Shown here in pieces: positions 29,036-37,651 of a stretch of DNA of 64,000 bases. Each line of letters opens with the position of its first letter. The first letter of the stretch is position 1. This DNA is from JANQPX01 sp041398025. Lineage in GTDB: Bacteria; Pseudomonadota; Alphaproteobacteria; Geminicoccales; Geminicoccaceae. The position numbers were made by a program, and so were the translations under genes. The notes beneath the pieces are model-generated. The model worked only from the letters and a program-made list of their open reading frames with translations. It searched no databases and was not told the DNA's origin. The stretch spans positions 1 through 64,000 of the forward strand of contig JAWKVM010000032.1 of assembly GCA_041398025.1 (NCBI GenBank), read 5' to 3'.

Positions 29036-29071
29036 ATCTATGCCCGCACGCTCGCGCGCATAGATTTTTTT
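29036..29071 (+). terminator. Plus-strand intrinsic terminator without an obvious gene
   Basis: ATCTATGC (29036-29043) pairs with GCATAGAT (29058-29065), and seven T follow (29065-29071). It lies in the 371-base gap 28878-29248 between two minus-strand genes, so no annotated transcript ends here. The stretch 28930-29035 upstream is AT-rich and could encode a short RNA. I see no ORF with a ribosome site in the gap. Confidence 0.5.
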
Positions 29072-29248
29072 CGCTATTTCAATGGGTTGGCCGGCTTTAC
29101 GGGACAAGGCAGGGAAATTATCAAAAACTTTACACCGAAAGCAGCCGAACCCTGGCCTCCTTACAACCTGTCGGCCAATGACTTCAAATTCAAGAAACTC
29201 ACAGTTGCAGACAATCGCGTCGGTTCGCGCAGCCCCGCACCTTTAGCC

Positions 29249-30751
29249 CTAGTCGCTGATGATCTTGACCAGCGAGCCGCGCGCCGGCTGCTGCCCCTGA
29301 TCCAGGCCGTTCAGCACCTCGAACTGCAGCTCGGGCAGGTCCTCGACCGCCATGCGCCGCGCCAAGCTCGCCGTGCTGTCGCCGGCACCGACCTTCGCGA
29401 TCTTGATCCGTTTCGGCTGGAAACGCGCCGCTTCCGCCTCGCTGAGCAGGTGAAAACTCTCGACCGTGTCCTTGGCCGCACGCGCCTCGGCCTCGCTGGC
29501 GCCGCCCTGGCTCAGGAACATGAAGCGATAGACCTGCCCCTGCCCGATCTGGATCGCGGCGAGGCCGACGTCGACCGTCTTGCCATCCTTGGTCTTGCCG
29601 GAGGTGCCGGCGCTGGCTGCGGGCAGGCCGTCGACCTCGAAGCTGTTGATCTGCCGGAGGCTCTGGATCTTCAGCTCCTTCGCCCACTCCCTCGCCATGT
29701 AGTCGCGCATGTTGGTCGAGCGCATGGCCGCGGCGTCGAATTTCAGGCCATTGCCCTTGCTGTCGCCGCCGACGATGGCGCTGGGCGTGTTCTGCAGGCG
29801 AAAGCCCTCCGGCGCCTCGAAGGCAAAGCGTAGCTTCGGATGGACGAACTGCCGGCCGCGCACGAAGCCCTGCGAGGGGTCATCGCCGTAGATCAGACCG
29901 TCGATCCGCTGGAGATACTGGTCCCGGTCCACACGACCGGCCGCTGCCCCGGTCTGCGCCGCATTCTCGGCCGCACGCAGCACCCGGTCCGGCGTCCTCG
30001 GATGGGTGGCGAACATGCTGGTGGACGGGTCCGGCGCATCCTCCTTGCCCGCGAGCTTGCGCGCGAGATCGCTCTGCCGGCCGAGCTTTTCGAGAAAGGT
30101 CGCCATCGCCGTCGGATCGTAGCCGGCGCGCGTCAGATAGCGCACGCCGAGATCGTCCGCCTGGAACTCCTGGTCGCGCGAATAGCCGGCCAGATAGGCC
30201 TGGGCGCCGGTCGCGCCGGCCTGCTGCACCGTCTTGGCGAGATTGCCGCCGCCGAGCACGCCGGCGAGCACCGCGCCCAGCGTCACGCCGCCCTGAGCGA
30301 GGACGCCACGGCTGTAGCGCTGCGCCGAATGGCGCGCCGTGACATGGCCGATCTCATGGGCCATGACGCCGGCGACCTCGGCCTCGTTCTCGGCAAGCGC
30401 CAGCAGCCCGCGCGAGATATAGACATAGCCTCCCGGCAGCGCGAAGGCGTTGACCACGTCGCTGTTCAGGAGTGTGAAGGTGAAGTCGAGATCGGGCAGT
30501 TCGGACACCGTCTTCAGGCCCTGGCCGATCTGATCGACATAGGCCCGGAGCTTGGGATCGTCATATTCGCCGCCGAACTGCTGCAGGATCTGCGGATGCT
30601 GCTCCTTGCCGACCGCCTTTTCCTGTTCCGGGCTCATCGCCGTCAGCTCGGTCTTGCCGGTCGCGGGATTGACCACCTCTGTGCAGGCACCGGTCAAGGC
30701 GAGCAATGAAGCGAGAGCAAGGCTGGTCAGGATCTTGGTAAGGGCAGTCAT
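29249..30751 (-). CDS. M48 family zinc metalloprotease lipoprotein
   Basis: A 500-residue protein with a signal peptide and lipobox LTGAC (Cys at 23), so anchored in the envelope facing the periplasm. The zinc motif is HEIGH at 132-136, and a third ligand Glu is expected in YSRDQEFQADDLG. The C-terminal part (from about 300) contains a DUF-type domain and a final region AKVGAGDSTASLARRMAVED that resembles a LysM-like or LapB-associated tail. Related BepA/YfgC enzymes survey outer-membrane proteins. Its start overlaps the stop of the upstream nuclease-like gene by 4 bases. Confidence 0.92.
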   Translation of the reverse strand: MTALTKILTSLALASLLALTGACTEVVNPATGKTELTAMSPEQEKAVGKEQHPQILQQFGGEYDDPKLRAYVDQIGQGLKTVSELPDLDFTFTLLNSDVVNAFALPGGYVYISRGLLALAENEAEVAGVMAHEIGHVTARHSAQRYSRGVLAQGGVTLGAVLAGVLGGGNLAKTVQQAGATGAQAYLAGYSRDQEFQADDLGVRYLTRAGYDPTAMATFLEKLGRQSDLARKLAGKEDAPDPSTSMFATHPRTPDRVLRAAENAAQTGAAAGRVDRDQYLQRIDGLIYGDDPSQGFVRGRQFVHPKLRFAFEAPEGFRLQNTPSAIVGGDSKGNGLKFDAAAMRSTNMRDYMAREWAKELKIQSLRQINSFEVDGLPAASAGTSGKTKDGKTVDVGLAAIQIGQGQVYRFMFLSQGGASEAEARAAKDTVESFHLLSEAEAARFQPKRIKIAKVGAGDSTASLARRMAVEDLPELQFEVLNGLDQGQQPARGSLVKIISD

Positions 30752-31539
30752 GGCAGAAACTCGATTTGCTTTGGATGTTGGATCGCTATCAGCGGGCCGC
30801 GGGCCTCCTCGAGAACTCCGCGTATCCTCAACAACTTGCCATCAAAGTCCGCAGCGTTAAAGGCTGCCGCCTCGATCATTTTCCGATCGAGACGTACGGT
30901 GAAGTCGGTGCGCCAGTCGGCACCGAAATTGAGATAGACATGGCGGTCGTTGCTAAAGACCCTCAGGACCCGGCCTTCGACCAGCTGGCGCGTTCCGATC
31001 AGACCGTTGAGTTCGCCGGCTTTTTTCGGCCGCACCTGCCGATCCTTCCAGATCCCGCGCCCTGCCTGGCGAGCCCGGCTTTCGAGCGCGAGCATCGCGT
31101 CGATGTCGTCGCTGCCGCCCGGCGCCGACAGCGGATCGACAGCAGCCCAGCCCTGCTCGATCAGTGCCTGCTGCAAGGACAGCCCTTCCGCCGTCTCGAC
31201 GATCGCGAGCCTGCATCCATAGCGGTCCCGCTTCGCCGGCTGCCCCACCCGATAGAAAAATCCGCCGTCTTCGAGACCGCCGTCTTCGAGAAGAGCGTGC
31301 CAGGCCGATGGCCAGCCCGCTGCGCCGTCGCGCTCCCTGCCGACGTCCGGCACCCAGATCCCTGCCAGACAAAGCTGATCGCCGTCCGCGAGCACCAGGG
31401 CGCCGCGCGCGCTCACGGTTTCGATGTCCGCAGCAAGCGGCAAGGCTTCCTCGGCATCCCCCGCGACGGCATGGCCGAGGCCGCCTGCAAGCCACAGGCT
31501 CGCCAAGAGCACCGTCAGCAATGGTCGACCTGACCTCAT
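30748..31539 (-). CDS. Exported thermonuclease-like (SNase-fold) protein
   Basis: 263 residues with an N-terminal export signal (PLLTVLLASLWLAGGLGHAV). A staphylococcal-nuclease-type barrel follows: LVLADGDQLCLAGIWVPD, then RYGCRLAIVETAEGLSLQQA and LIEQGWAAV. The catalytic Arg/Glu pattern of active nucleases is only partly recognisable, so activity is uncertain. The start with GGGAG is preferred over two upstream ATGs. It overlaps the M48 protease gene by 4 bases and forms an envelope operon with it. Confidence 0.82.
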   Translation of the reverse strand: MRSGRPLLTVLLASLWLAGGLGHAVAGDAEEALPLAADIETVSARGALVLADGDQLCLAGIWVPDVGRERDGAAGWPSAWHALLEDGGLEDGGFFYRVGQPAKRDRYGCRLAIVETAEGLSLQQALIEQGWAAVDPLSAPGGSDDIDAMLALESRARQAGRGIWKDRQVRPKKAGELNGLIGTRQLVEGRVLRVFSNDRHVYLNFGADWRTDFTVRLDRKMIEAAAFNAADFDGKLLRIRGVLEEARGPLIAIQHPKQIEFLP

Positions 31540-31666
31540 GCTGCTCCCATCGATCGCCATCACCGGCATCCCAGCGGCTCCATGGCCAACCCGTCCACAA
31601 ACCTTCCCTCTGGGTACTCGACCGGGACGAGCAAGGCCAGCGTCTCTTGGTGAGGTAGCCTCTCCG

Positions 31667-32776
31667 TCACTCCATCCGCCGGCGGAACAGCCAGGCTGCG
31701 GCGGTCAGGGTGGCGATGGCGATCAGGATGAGGGGGATGGTGTCGGCCAGCACCTCGCCTGCCGGCAGGTCCTTCAGGAACACGCCCCGCGCCACCACCA
31801 GGAAATGGCGAAGGGGATTGAGCATGGTGAGCGGCTGCAGCCAGGCCGGCATGTTGTCGATCGGCGTGGCGAAGCCGGAAAGGAGCACGGCGGGTGCCGC
31901 GAACAGGAAGGCGCCGAGGATCGCCTGCTGCTGGGTCGCGGACAGGGACGAGATGAAGAGGCCGACGCCGATCACCGCGGCCAGATAGAAGACCAGGCTC
32001 GGATAGAGGAGAAAGAGCGAGCCTCTGAGCGGCACCTGGAAGATGAAGATCGCGGCGAGCACGTAGAGCGTGGCGTGAAACAGACCGATCAGCAGCGGCG
32101 GCACGGTCTTGCCGATCAGGATCTCGTGGGTGCGGAGCGGCGAGACCATGAGCTGATCGAAGGTGCCGAGCTCGCGCTCGCGCGCCACCGAGAGCGAGGT
32201 CACGATCAGCCCGATCAGGAGCGAGATCACCGCGATCAGGCCGGGCACGGTGAACCAGGTGTAGGTGAGATTCGGGTTGAACCAGTTCTGCACCACCACC
32301 GTCTCGCTTGGCGACGCAGCGAGCTTGCCGCCCGGTGTCTCGCTCGCCAGGTCAGCGATGATGCGCTCGAGATAGCCGGCGACGATCTGCGCCGCATTCG
32401 AGCGCCGGCCGTCCAGCAGGATCTGCACCTGGGCCGGGCGACGGGCTTCGATCCGGCGGGAAAAGTCCTGGTCGATGCGGACGACCGCGAGCACGTCGCG
32501 CTCATCGAGCAGGGTCCGGGCCTCGGCCATGCCGGTGAGCGGCGTGATCTCCCGGAAGGTCGAGGACGCATCGATGCGCCGGATCAGCTCGGTCCCCCAT
32601 CTCCCCGTATCGCGGTCGATGTAGGCGATATCGACGTTCGACACTTCAAGCGTCGCGGCGAAGCTGAAGATCAGGAGCTGAAGGATCGGCGGGCCGATCA
32701 GCACGATCCTGCCCTTGGGATCGCGCAGGATCGCCAAAAGCTCCTTGACGATGAGGGCCTTGAGCCGCGTCCACAT
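31667..32776 (-). CDS. ABC-2 type exporter permease (YbhR/S-like), distal
   Basis: A 369-residue membrane protein. It has one N-terminal helix (IGPPILQLLIFSFAATLEV), a periplasmic domain of about 130 residues, and five C-terminal helices including the ABC-2 signature region ARERELGTFDQLMVSPL. It works with the second permease as a heterodimer. The start was chosen because the ATG follows the upstream stop immediately (TGAGATG). It is the last gene of the CecR-type export operon. Confidence 0.93.
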   Translation of the reverse strand: MWTRLKALIVKELLAILRDPKGRIVLIGPPILQLLIFSFAATLEVSNVDIAYIDRDTGRWGTELIRRIDASSTFREITPLTGMAEARTLLDERDVLAVVRIDQDFSRRIEARRPAQVQILLDGRRSNAAQIVAGYLERIIADLASETPGGKLAASPSETVVVQNWFNPNLTYTWFTVPGLIAVISLLIGLIVTSLSVARERELGTFDQLMVSPLRTHEILIGKTVPPLLIGLFHATLYVLAAIFIFQVPLRGSLFLLYPSLVFYLAAVIGVGLFISSLSATQQQAILGAFLFAAPAVLLSGFATPIDNMPAWLQPLTMLNPLRHFLVVARGVFLKDLPAGEVLADTIPLILIAIATLTAAAWLFRRRME

Positions 32777-32777
32777 C

Positions 32778-33935
32778 TCAGACCAGCCGCTTTTTGGTGG
32801 CGCGCGAGGCAAGCACGAAGAAAACAAGGCCGATCAGCAGCATCGCGCCGATATCCGCGCGGAACAGCGGCCAGACGTCGCCGGTCAGGAACACGGTCTG
32901 CAGGCTCGGGACGAGATAGCGCGCCGGGATGATCACGGTCAGCCACTGGATCGGCAGCGGCATGCTCGGGATCTCGAAGATGAAGCCGGAGAGCAGAAAG
33001 GACGGCAGAAAGCCGGAGAGGAGGGCCACCTGCGAGGCGACGAACTGGTTTTTCGTCACTGCCGAGATCAAGAGCCCCTGCCCCAGCGCCGGGCAGAGAA
33101 AGGCCATGGACAAGGCGAGCAAAGCGAGCGGCGAGCCTCGGAGCGGCACGCCGAACAGCAGCACTGCGACGGATGTGCACAGGATCATCGAGCCGAGGCC
33201 GAGGGCGAAATAGGGGAGAAGCTTGCCCAGCAGCAGCTCGGCGATGCCCACGGGTGTCGCCATCATCGCCTCCATCGTGCCCCGCTCCCACTCGCGCGCG
33301 ACCACCAGCGCAGTGAGCAGCGTGCCGATCAGGGTCATGACGATGACGATCGAGCCCGGCACCAGAAAGAAGCGGCTCTCCAGGCCGGGATTGAACCAGA
33401 AGCGGGGTGCCGTCGCGAGCGGCGGCGGCGGCCGCGTGCCCTCGGCGATCTGCTGGGCGAGCTGGCTCGCCACCACGCCGCGTGCATAGTTCTGCACGAA
33501 GCTCGCGACATTCGGCTCGGAGCCGTCGGTGATCACCTGGATGGCCGGCCGGCCCTCGACCAGGTCGGCGGCGAAGGTCGCGGGGATGACCACGATGCCG
33601 CGGATGCGGCCGGCGACCAGATCGGGCGCCAGCTCGCGCCGGTCTCGGGCGAGCCTCGCCTCGAAGAAGCGGGAGGCCTGAAAGGCGGCGACCAGGTCGC
33701 GCGCCGGCGGCGAGCCCGCCTCCATCACGATGCCGACCGGCAGGCGGTTGGCGTCGAGCGAGACGCCGTAGCCGAACAGAAAGAGAAGGATCAGCGGCAG
33801 CACCACGGCGATCAGCAGGCTGCTCGGATCGCGCAGGATCTGCAGGCTCTCCTTGACCATCAGCGCCCGAAATCTTCGCCAGCGGGGCGAGCCGCCCTGG
33901 CTTGACTTTTGGGTCGGGGCTGCGGGAGGCGTCAT
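32778..33935 (-). CDS. ABC-2 type exporter permease (YbhR/S-like), proximal
   Basis: A 385-residue partner of the distal permease with the same topology: helix LLIAVVLPLILLFLFGYGV, a large periplasmic loop, then VAREWERGTMEAMMATPVG and five helices. Its ATG shares a base with the stop of the ATPase gene (TGATG). The pair resembles YbhS/YbhR and YhhJ, which export toxic small molecules or cations. Confidence 0.94.
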   Translation of the reverse strand: MTPPAAPTQKSSQGGSPRWRRFRALMVKESLQILRDPSSLLIAVVLPLILLFLFGYGVSLDANRLPVGIVMEAGSPPARDLVAAFQASRFFEARLARDRRELAPDLVAGRIRGIVVIPATFAADLVEGRPAIQVITDGSEPNVASFVQNYARGVVASQLAQQIAEGTRPPPPLATAPRFWFNPGLESRFFLVPGSIVIVMTLIGTLLTALVVAREWERGTMEAMMATPVGIAELLLGKLLPYFALGLGSMILCTSVAVLLFGVPLRGSPLALLALSMAFLCPALGQGLLISAVTKNQFVASQVALLSGFLPSFLLSGFIFEIPSMPLPIQWLTVIIPARYLVPSLQTVFLTGDVWPLFRADIGAMLLIGLVFFVLASRATKKRLV

Positions 33936-35653
33936 CAGGCCGCCTCCCGGGTTTCGGCGCGCTCGATCATGGCGATGAAGGCGTCTTCCAGGCTCGGGTC
34001 AGGATGCTCGGCGCTGGCGACGCCGGCCTTGAGCTCATCGGGCGCGCCCGAGGCGATCGCCCGGCCGCGATAGATCAGCGCGATCCGGTCGCAATATTCC
34101 GCCTCGTCCATGAAATGGGTGGTCACCAGCACGGTGACGCCCTTCTCGACCAGGCCGTTGATATGGGTCCAGAACTCGCGCCGCGTGATCGGATCGACGC
34201 CGGAGGTCGGCTCGTCAAGGAACAGCGCGTCCGGCTCGTGCATGACGGCGGCGGCCAGCGCCAGGCGCTGCTTGAAGCCGAGCGGCAGGCTGCCCGCAGA
34301 CGTGCCGAGCAGGCGGCCAAGCTCGAAAATCTCGATCATGCGCTCGATCTGCGCGTTGGCGCGCGCGCGATCGAGGCCGTAGACGCCGGCGAAGAACTGC
34401 AGGTTCTGGCGCACGCTGAGATCGCCGTAGAGCGAGAATTTCTGCGCCATGTAGCCGAGACGGCTTCTCGCGTTCGCGCTGTCGCGGCGGAGATCGAAGC
34501 CCGCCACCCTGCCCTCGCCGGCGCTCGGCTTGAGCAGGCCGCAGAGCATCTTGAAGGTGGTGGACTTGCCGGCGCCGTTCGGACCGAGCAGGCCGAAGAT
34601 CTCGCCGCGCGCGATGTCGAAGGTGATGTTCTCGGCCGCGGTGAAGTCGCCGAAGCGCTTGGTCAGGCCGTGGGCTTCGATCACCGCCCCCTCGCGTTCG
34701 GGCGCAGGCTCGCGCGCCGCCGCAAGGGCCGATCGACCGCCGGGGCCGCCGCCCAGAATGTCGACGAAGCCGTCCTCGAAGCGCGGCGTCGTTGTTTCGA
34801 CCTTGCCGCCCAGATCAGGCGGTTCTTCGCCGCCCTTCATCACCAGGCGGATGGCGCGTCCCTGGATCACGCCGTCGATCACGCCCGAGCGGTCCAGCGC
34901 TTCGGCGAGGGCCTGGCGTTTCGGCCGGGTCATGTCGGTCACGCGCACCACGCGCTCGGCGACGCGATCGGAAAGCTCGCCCGGCGGCCCGTCGAACAAG
35001 AGCTTGCCCTCGTTCAGCAGGAGCACGCGCCCGCAGCGCTCGGCCTCGTCCAGATAGGCGGTGGACCACAAGACTCCGATGCCGTCGGCGGTCAGCTCCT
35101 GCACCATCGCCCAGAGCTCGCGGCGGGACAGCGGATCGACGCCGACGCTCGGCTCGTCGAGCAGGAGCAGCCGCGGGCGGCGAAGGAGCGCGCAGGCGAG
35201 GCCGAGCTTCTGCTTCATGCCGCCGGAAAGCTTGCCGGCGAGCCGGCGCTCGAAGCGGGCGAGGTCGGTGAAGCGCAAAAGGCGCTCGAAGGTCGCCGCA
35301 CGCTCGTCTGCGGGCAGGCCGCGCAGATCGGCGTAGAGGTTCAGGTTCTCGCGCACCGTGAGATCCTCATAGAGCCCGAAGCGCTGCGGCATGTAGCCGA
35401 TCTCGGCGCGGATGCGCTCGGGTTCGGTCACGGTGCTGTAGCCAAGGGCCTCGACTGTTCCGCTCGCCGGCAGGAGAAGGCCGGTCAGCAGCCGCAGGAA
35501 CGTGGTCTTGCCGGCACCGTCCGGCCCGACCAGCCCGGTCACGGCACCGCCACCGATCGCCGCCGAGATCCCGTCGAGGGCGGGCGGACCCGCCGCCTCG
35601 AAGCGCATGGTGACATCGGAAAGCCGGGCGAGATCGGCCGACATCGGCGTCAT
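33935..35653 (-). CDS. Twin ABC ATPase of multidrug-type exporter (YbhF-like)
   Basis: 572 residues holding two complete nucleotide-binding domains. Walker A is GPDGAGKTT in the first and GPNGAGKST in the second. The signature motifs are LSGGMKQKLGLA and LPLGFKQRLALA, the second being a degenerate form. The Walker B strands are LLLLDEPSVGVD and ALFLDEPTSGVD. Such fused ATPases power the YbhFSR exporter. It overlaps the membrane fusion gene by 4 bases and the permease gene by 1, so the whole set is translationally coupled. Confidence 0.96.
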   Translation of the reverse strand: MTPMSADLARLSDVTMRFEAAGPPALDGISAAIGGGAVTGLVGPDGAGKTTFLRLLTGLLLPASGTVEALGYSTVTEPERIRAEIGYMPQRFGLYEDLTVRENLNLYADLRGLPADERAATFERLLRFTDLARFERRLAGKLSGGMKQKLGLACALLRRPRLLLLDEPSVGVDPLSRRELWAMVQELTADGIGVLWSTAYLDEAERCGRVLLLNEGKLLFDGPPGELSDRVAERVVRVTDMTRPKRQALAEALDRSGVIDGVIQGRAIRLVMKGGEEPPDLGGKVETTTPRFEDGFVDILGGGPGGRSALAAAREPAPEREGAVIEAHGLTKRFGDFTAAENITFDIARGEIFGLLGPNGAGKSTTFKMLCGLLKPSAGEGRVAGFDLRRDSANARSRLGYMAQKFSLYGDLSVRQNLQFFAGVYGLDRARANAQIERMIEIFELGRLLGTSAGSLPLGFKQRLALAAAVMHEPDALFLDEPTSGVDPITRREFWTHINGLVEKGVTVLVTTHFMDEAEYCDRIALIYRGRAIASGAPDELKAGVASAEHPDPSLEDAFIAMIERAETREAA

Positions 35654-36678
35654 CCGTCCCCGTCGGCGCCCGCACCCGGCTCCGGGACGCGCACGGTGAC
35701 CGGCATGCCCTGGCGGAGGCCAGCCGCCCCGTCCTCGACCACCACCCGAAAGCGGTAGACCAGGGCGGTGCGCAGGTCCGGCGTCTCGACCGTCTTCGGC
35801 GTGAACTCGGCGACCGGCGAGATGAAGCCGATCTGGCCGTGATAGGGCTGATCCGGGCGCGCATCGCTGATCACCTCCACCTCCTGCCCTGGACGGAGCT
35901 GGCCGAGGGACGGCTCCGGCACATAGGCGCGCACCCAGATCGGCCGTTCGAGCGAAAGCGTGTAGACCGTCTCGCCAGGCGCCACGATAGCACCCGGCTC
36001 GCGCACCCGGCTGAGCATGATGCCATCAGCCGGCGCCTGGAGCGCGGTGTCGGCAAGCCCGGTCTCGGCCGTGGCGAGCCGTGCCCCGGCCGCCTCCAGG
36101 CTGGCGCGCGCCGCCGCCTTGTCCTCGCTGCGAAAGCCTTCCTTGGCGAGATCGAGCGCCTTTCGGGCGGATGTCAGGCGCGCCTCGGCCTCGTCGACCA
36201 GGGCCTTGGCGTCGTCGAAGGCCTGGCGCGATGCGATGTCGTTTCGGACCAGGCGCTCCTGGCGCTCGAACTGGCGTGTGGCATTGGTCAGCGCCGCGTC
36301 GCGCTCGGCGACTGCAGCCTCCGCCTGGGCGATTTCCTCGGGCCGATTGCCGGCTTCGAGCTTGGCGAGATTGGCCTCGGCCAGCGCGACATCAGCTTCG
36401 GCCAGCCTGCGCTCGTCGCGATAGGGACGCTGATCCAGCGTGGCGAGCTGATCGCCGGCCGCGACCGCATCCCCTTCCTCGAAGCGCATCGCCGCGATGC
36501 GCCCGCCGACGCGAAAGCCGAGCTCGACCTGGCGGATGTCGACATTGCCGTAAAGCTCCAGGCCCGCCTTCTCCTCCGCGACCAGACCGAGCCTGGCATC
36601 GAGATGGTAGGCATGAAACGCGTAGGCTGCCGCGGCGAGGACCAAAGCGAGGACGAGGATGCGAAGCGCCGGTTTCAT
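35650..36678 (-). CDS. HlyD/AcrA-type membrane fusion protein (YbhG-like)
   Basis: 342 residues with an N-terminal membrane anchor (ILVLALVLAAAAYAFHAYHL). Next come a lipoyl half-motif (GGRIAAMRFEEGDAVAAGDQ), a long helical hairpin of about 110 residues rich in Ala/Glu/Arg, and the beta-barrel. It would link the inner-membrane ABC permeases to an outer-membrane channel. It overlaps the TetR gene (ATGA) upstream and the ATPase gene downstream. Confidence 0.94.
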   Translation of the reverse strand: MKPALRILVLALVLAAAAYAFHAYHLDARLGLVAEEKAGLELYGNVDIRQVELGFRVGGRIAAMRFEEGDAVAAGDQLATLDQRPYRDERRLAEADVALAEANLAKLEAGNRPEEIAQAEAAVAERDAALTNATRQFERQERLVRNDIASRQAFDDAKALVDEAEARLTSARKALDLAKEGFRSEDKAAARASLEAAGARLATAETGLADTALQAPADGIMLSRVREPGAIVAPGETVYTLSLERPIWVRAYVPEPSLGQLRPGQEVEVISDARPDQPYHGQIGFISPVAEFTPKTVETPDLRTALVYRFRVVVEDGAAGLRQGMPVTVRVPEPGAGADGDG

Positions 36679-37376
36679 GCGCCGTCTCCCGCAGATTTCG
36701 CGCCGCGTTCGAGCGTTTCGACATTCTCGCGGATCGCATTTCGGATCATCTCGAATTCCTCGTCGCCGATGTCGTCCCAGCGGAGCTCGCGCAGCACGGT
36801 CGCGCGCGCGGCGCGCAGCACCATCACCTGGCCGATCAGCCGCGGCGCCAGAAGGCGGATGGCCGGATCCTCGGGATCGCCATCGCGGATGACCGCGATC
36901 AGCTTGGCCAGGGTGTTGAACGTCCGGCCGATGAAGCCCGCATGCAGACGCTCGAACGCCGCCGTCGGCTCCATCTGCTCGCGGATGATGAAGCGGGCGA
37001 AACCTGCCGAGACGGGGTCGACCATCATCCGCGCGAAGGCTTCCAGGACGCCGGTCAGGAGCGCGCTTGCAGCACCCTTGTCGAGCCCCCGGCCTTCTGG
37101 TTGGTCGATCGCCTGGCGCGCTTGGTCCAATGCCGGGCCGATGCGCGTCCCGATCTCGCTTGCGATATGCTCGGCCGCCGCGAGATAGAGCCCCTGCTTG
37201 CTGCCGAAGTGATAGGGAATGGCGGCAAGATTGACCCCGGCACGGTTGGCCAGGGTGCGCGTCGCCGCCTCCGGCCCCTGGTCGCCGAACACGTCGATCG
37301 CCGCCTCGAGCAGCCGCCGGCGCGTCGCCTCGCCACGCTCCTGCCGCCTTGCGCCTTCTTTCGATGCCTTGCTCAT
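36675..37376 (-). CDS. cecR: TetR-family repressor, CecR-like
   Basis: 233 residues. The N-terminal TetR HTH runs over about 15-65 (TRRRLLEAAIDVFGDQGPEA, then ANRAGVNLAAIPYHFGSKQG). The C-terminal domain is of the CerR/DUF1956 type. In E. coli, CecR (YbiH) controls ybhGFSR, and here the same set of genes follows directly with a 4-base overlap, so orthologous control is a good inference. The internal ATG was chosen to match the family N-terminus. The palindrome at 37408-37419 just upstream is a candidate operator. Confidence 0.88.
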   Translation of the reverse strand: MSKASKEGARRQERGEATRRRLLEAAIDVFGDQGPEAATRTLANRAGVNLAAIPYHFGSKQGLYLAAAEHIASEIGTRIGPALDQARQAIDQPEGRGLDKGAASALLTGVLEAFARMMVDPVSAGFARFIIREQMEPTAAFERLHAGFIGRTFNTLAKLIAVIRDGDPEDPAIRLLAPRLIGQVMVLRAARATVLRELRWDDIGDEEFEMIRNAIRENVETLERGAKSAGDGA

Positions 37377-37400
37377 GGCGGTGACATGATGCCTATGCAG

Positions 37401-37436
37401 AAAAAAGTCAATCGATTGATTGAAACATTGATCGAC
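37401..37436. promoter_or_regulatory. Candidate CecR-type operator
   Basis: TCAATCGATTGA (37408-37419) is a perfect 12-bp palindrome, followed by an overlapping ATTGATTGAAACATTGATCG tract that partly repeats it. It lies 32 bases upstream of the repressor gene start, where an autoregulatory site is expected. Assignment to CecR is inference. Confidence 0.45.
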
Positions 37437-37651
37437 ATGTCGCAAGCGTCCGACTCCTGCCCATGCGCCGGGGGATCGCGGACCATGGTGGTATCGCCAC
37501 GGCATGTCCGGGACCAACCGAGACCTCGCCAATAGCTGCATCGGCTGGCATATCAGACAGGGTGACTGGGCCCGGCGGATCTCCTGGCCAGGCCCGACGC
37601 CCGATTGGACATGGACGGCGAAGCGCTATTCTCGGAAAGGACCCGGCAGGC

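Noticed and set aside
31424..32932. 502-residue open frame on the plus strand
   Set aside because: Antisense to the distal ABC permease; rich in Glu/His/Gln/Asp as expected for the complement of hydrophobic codons.
33902..35758. 618-residue open frame on the plus strand
   Set aside because: Antisense to the twin ABC ATPase, with composition dominated by Ala, Arg, Glu and His and no domain or ribosome site.
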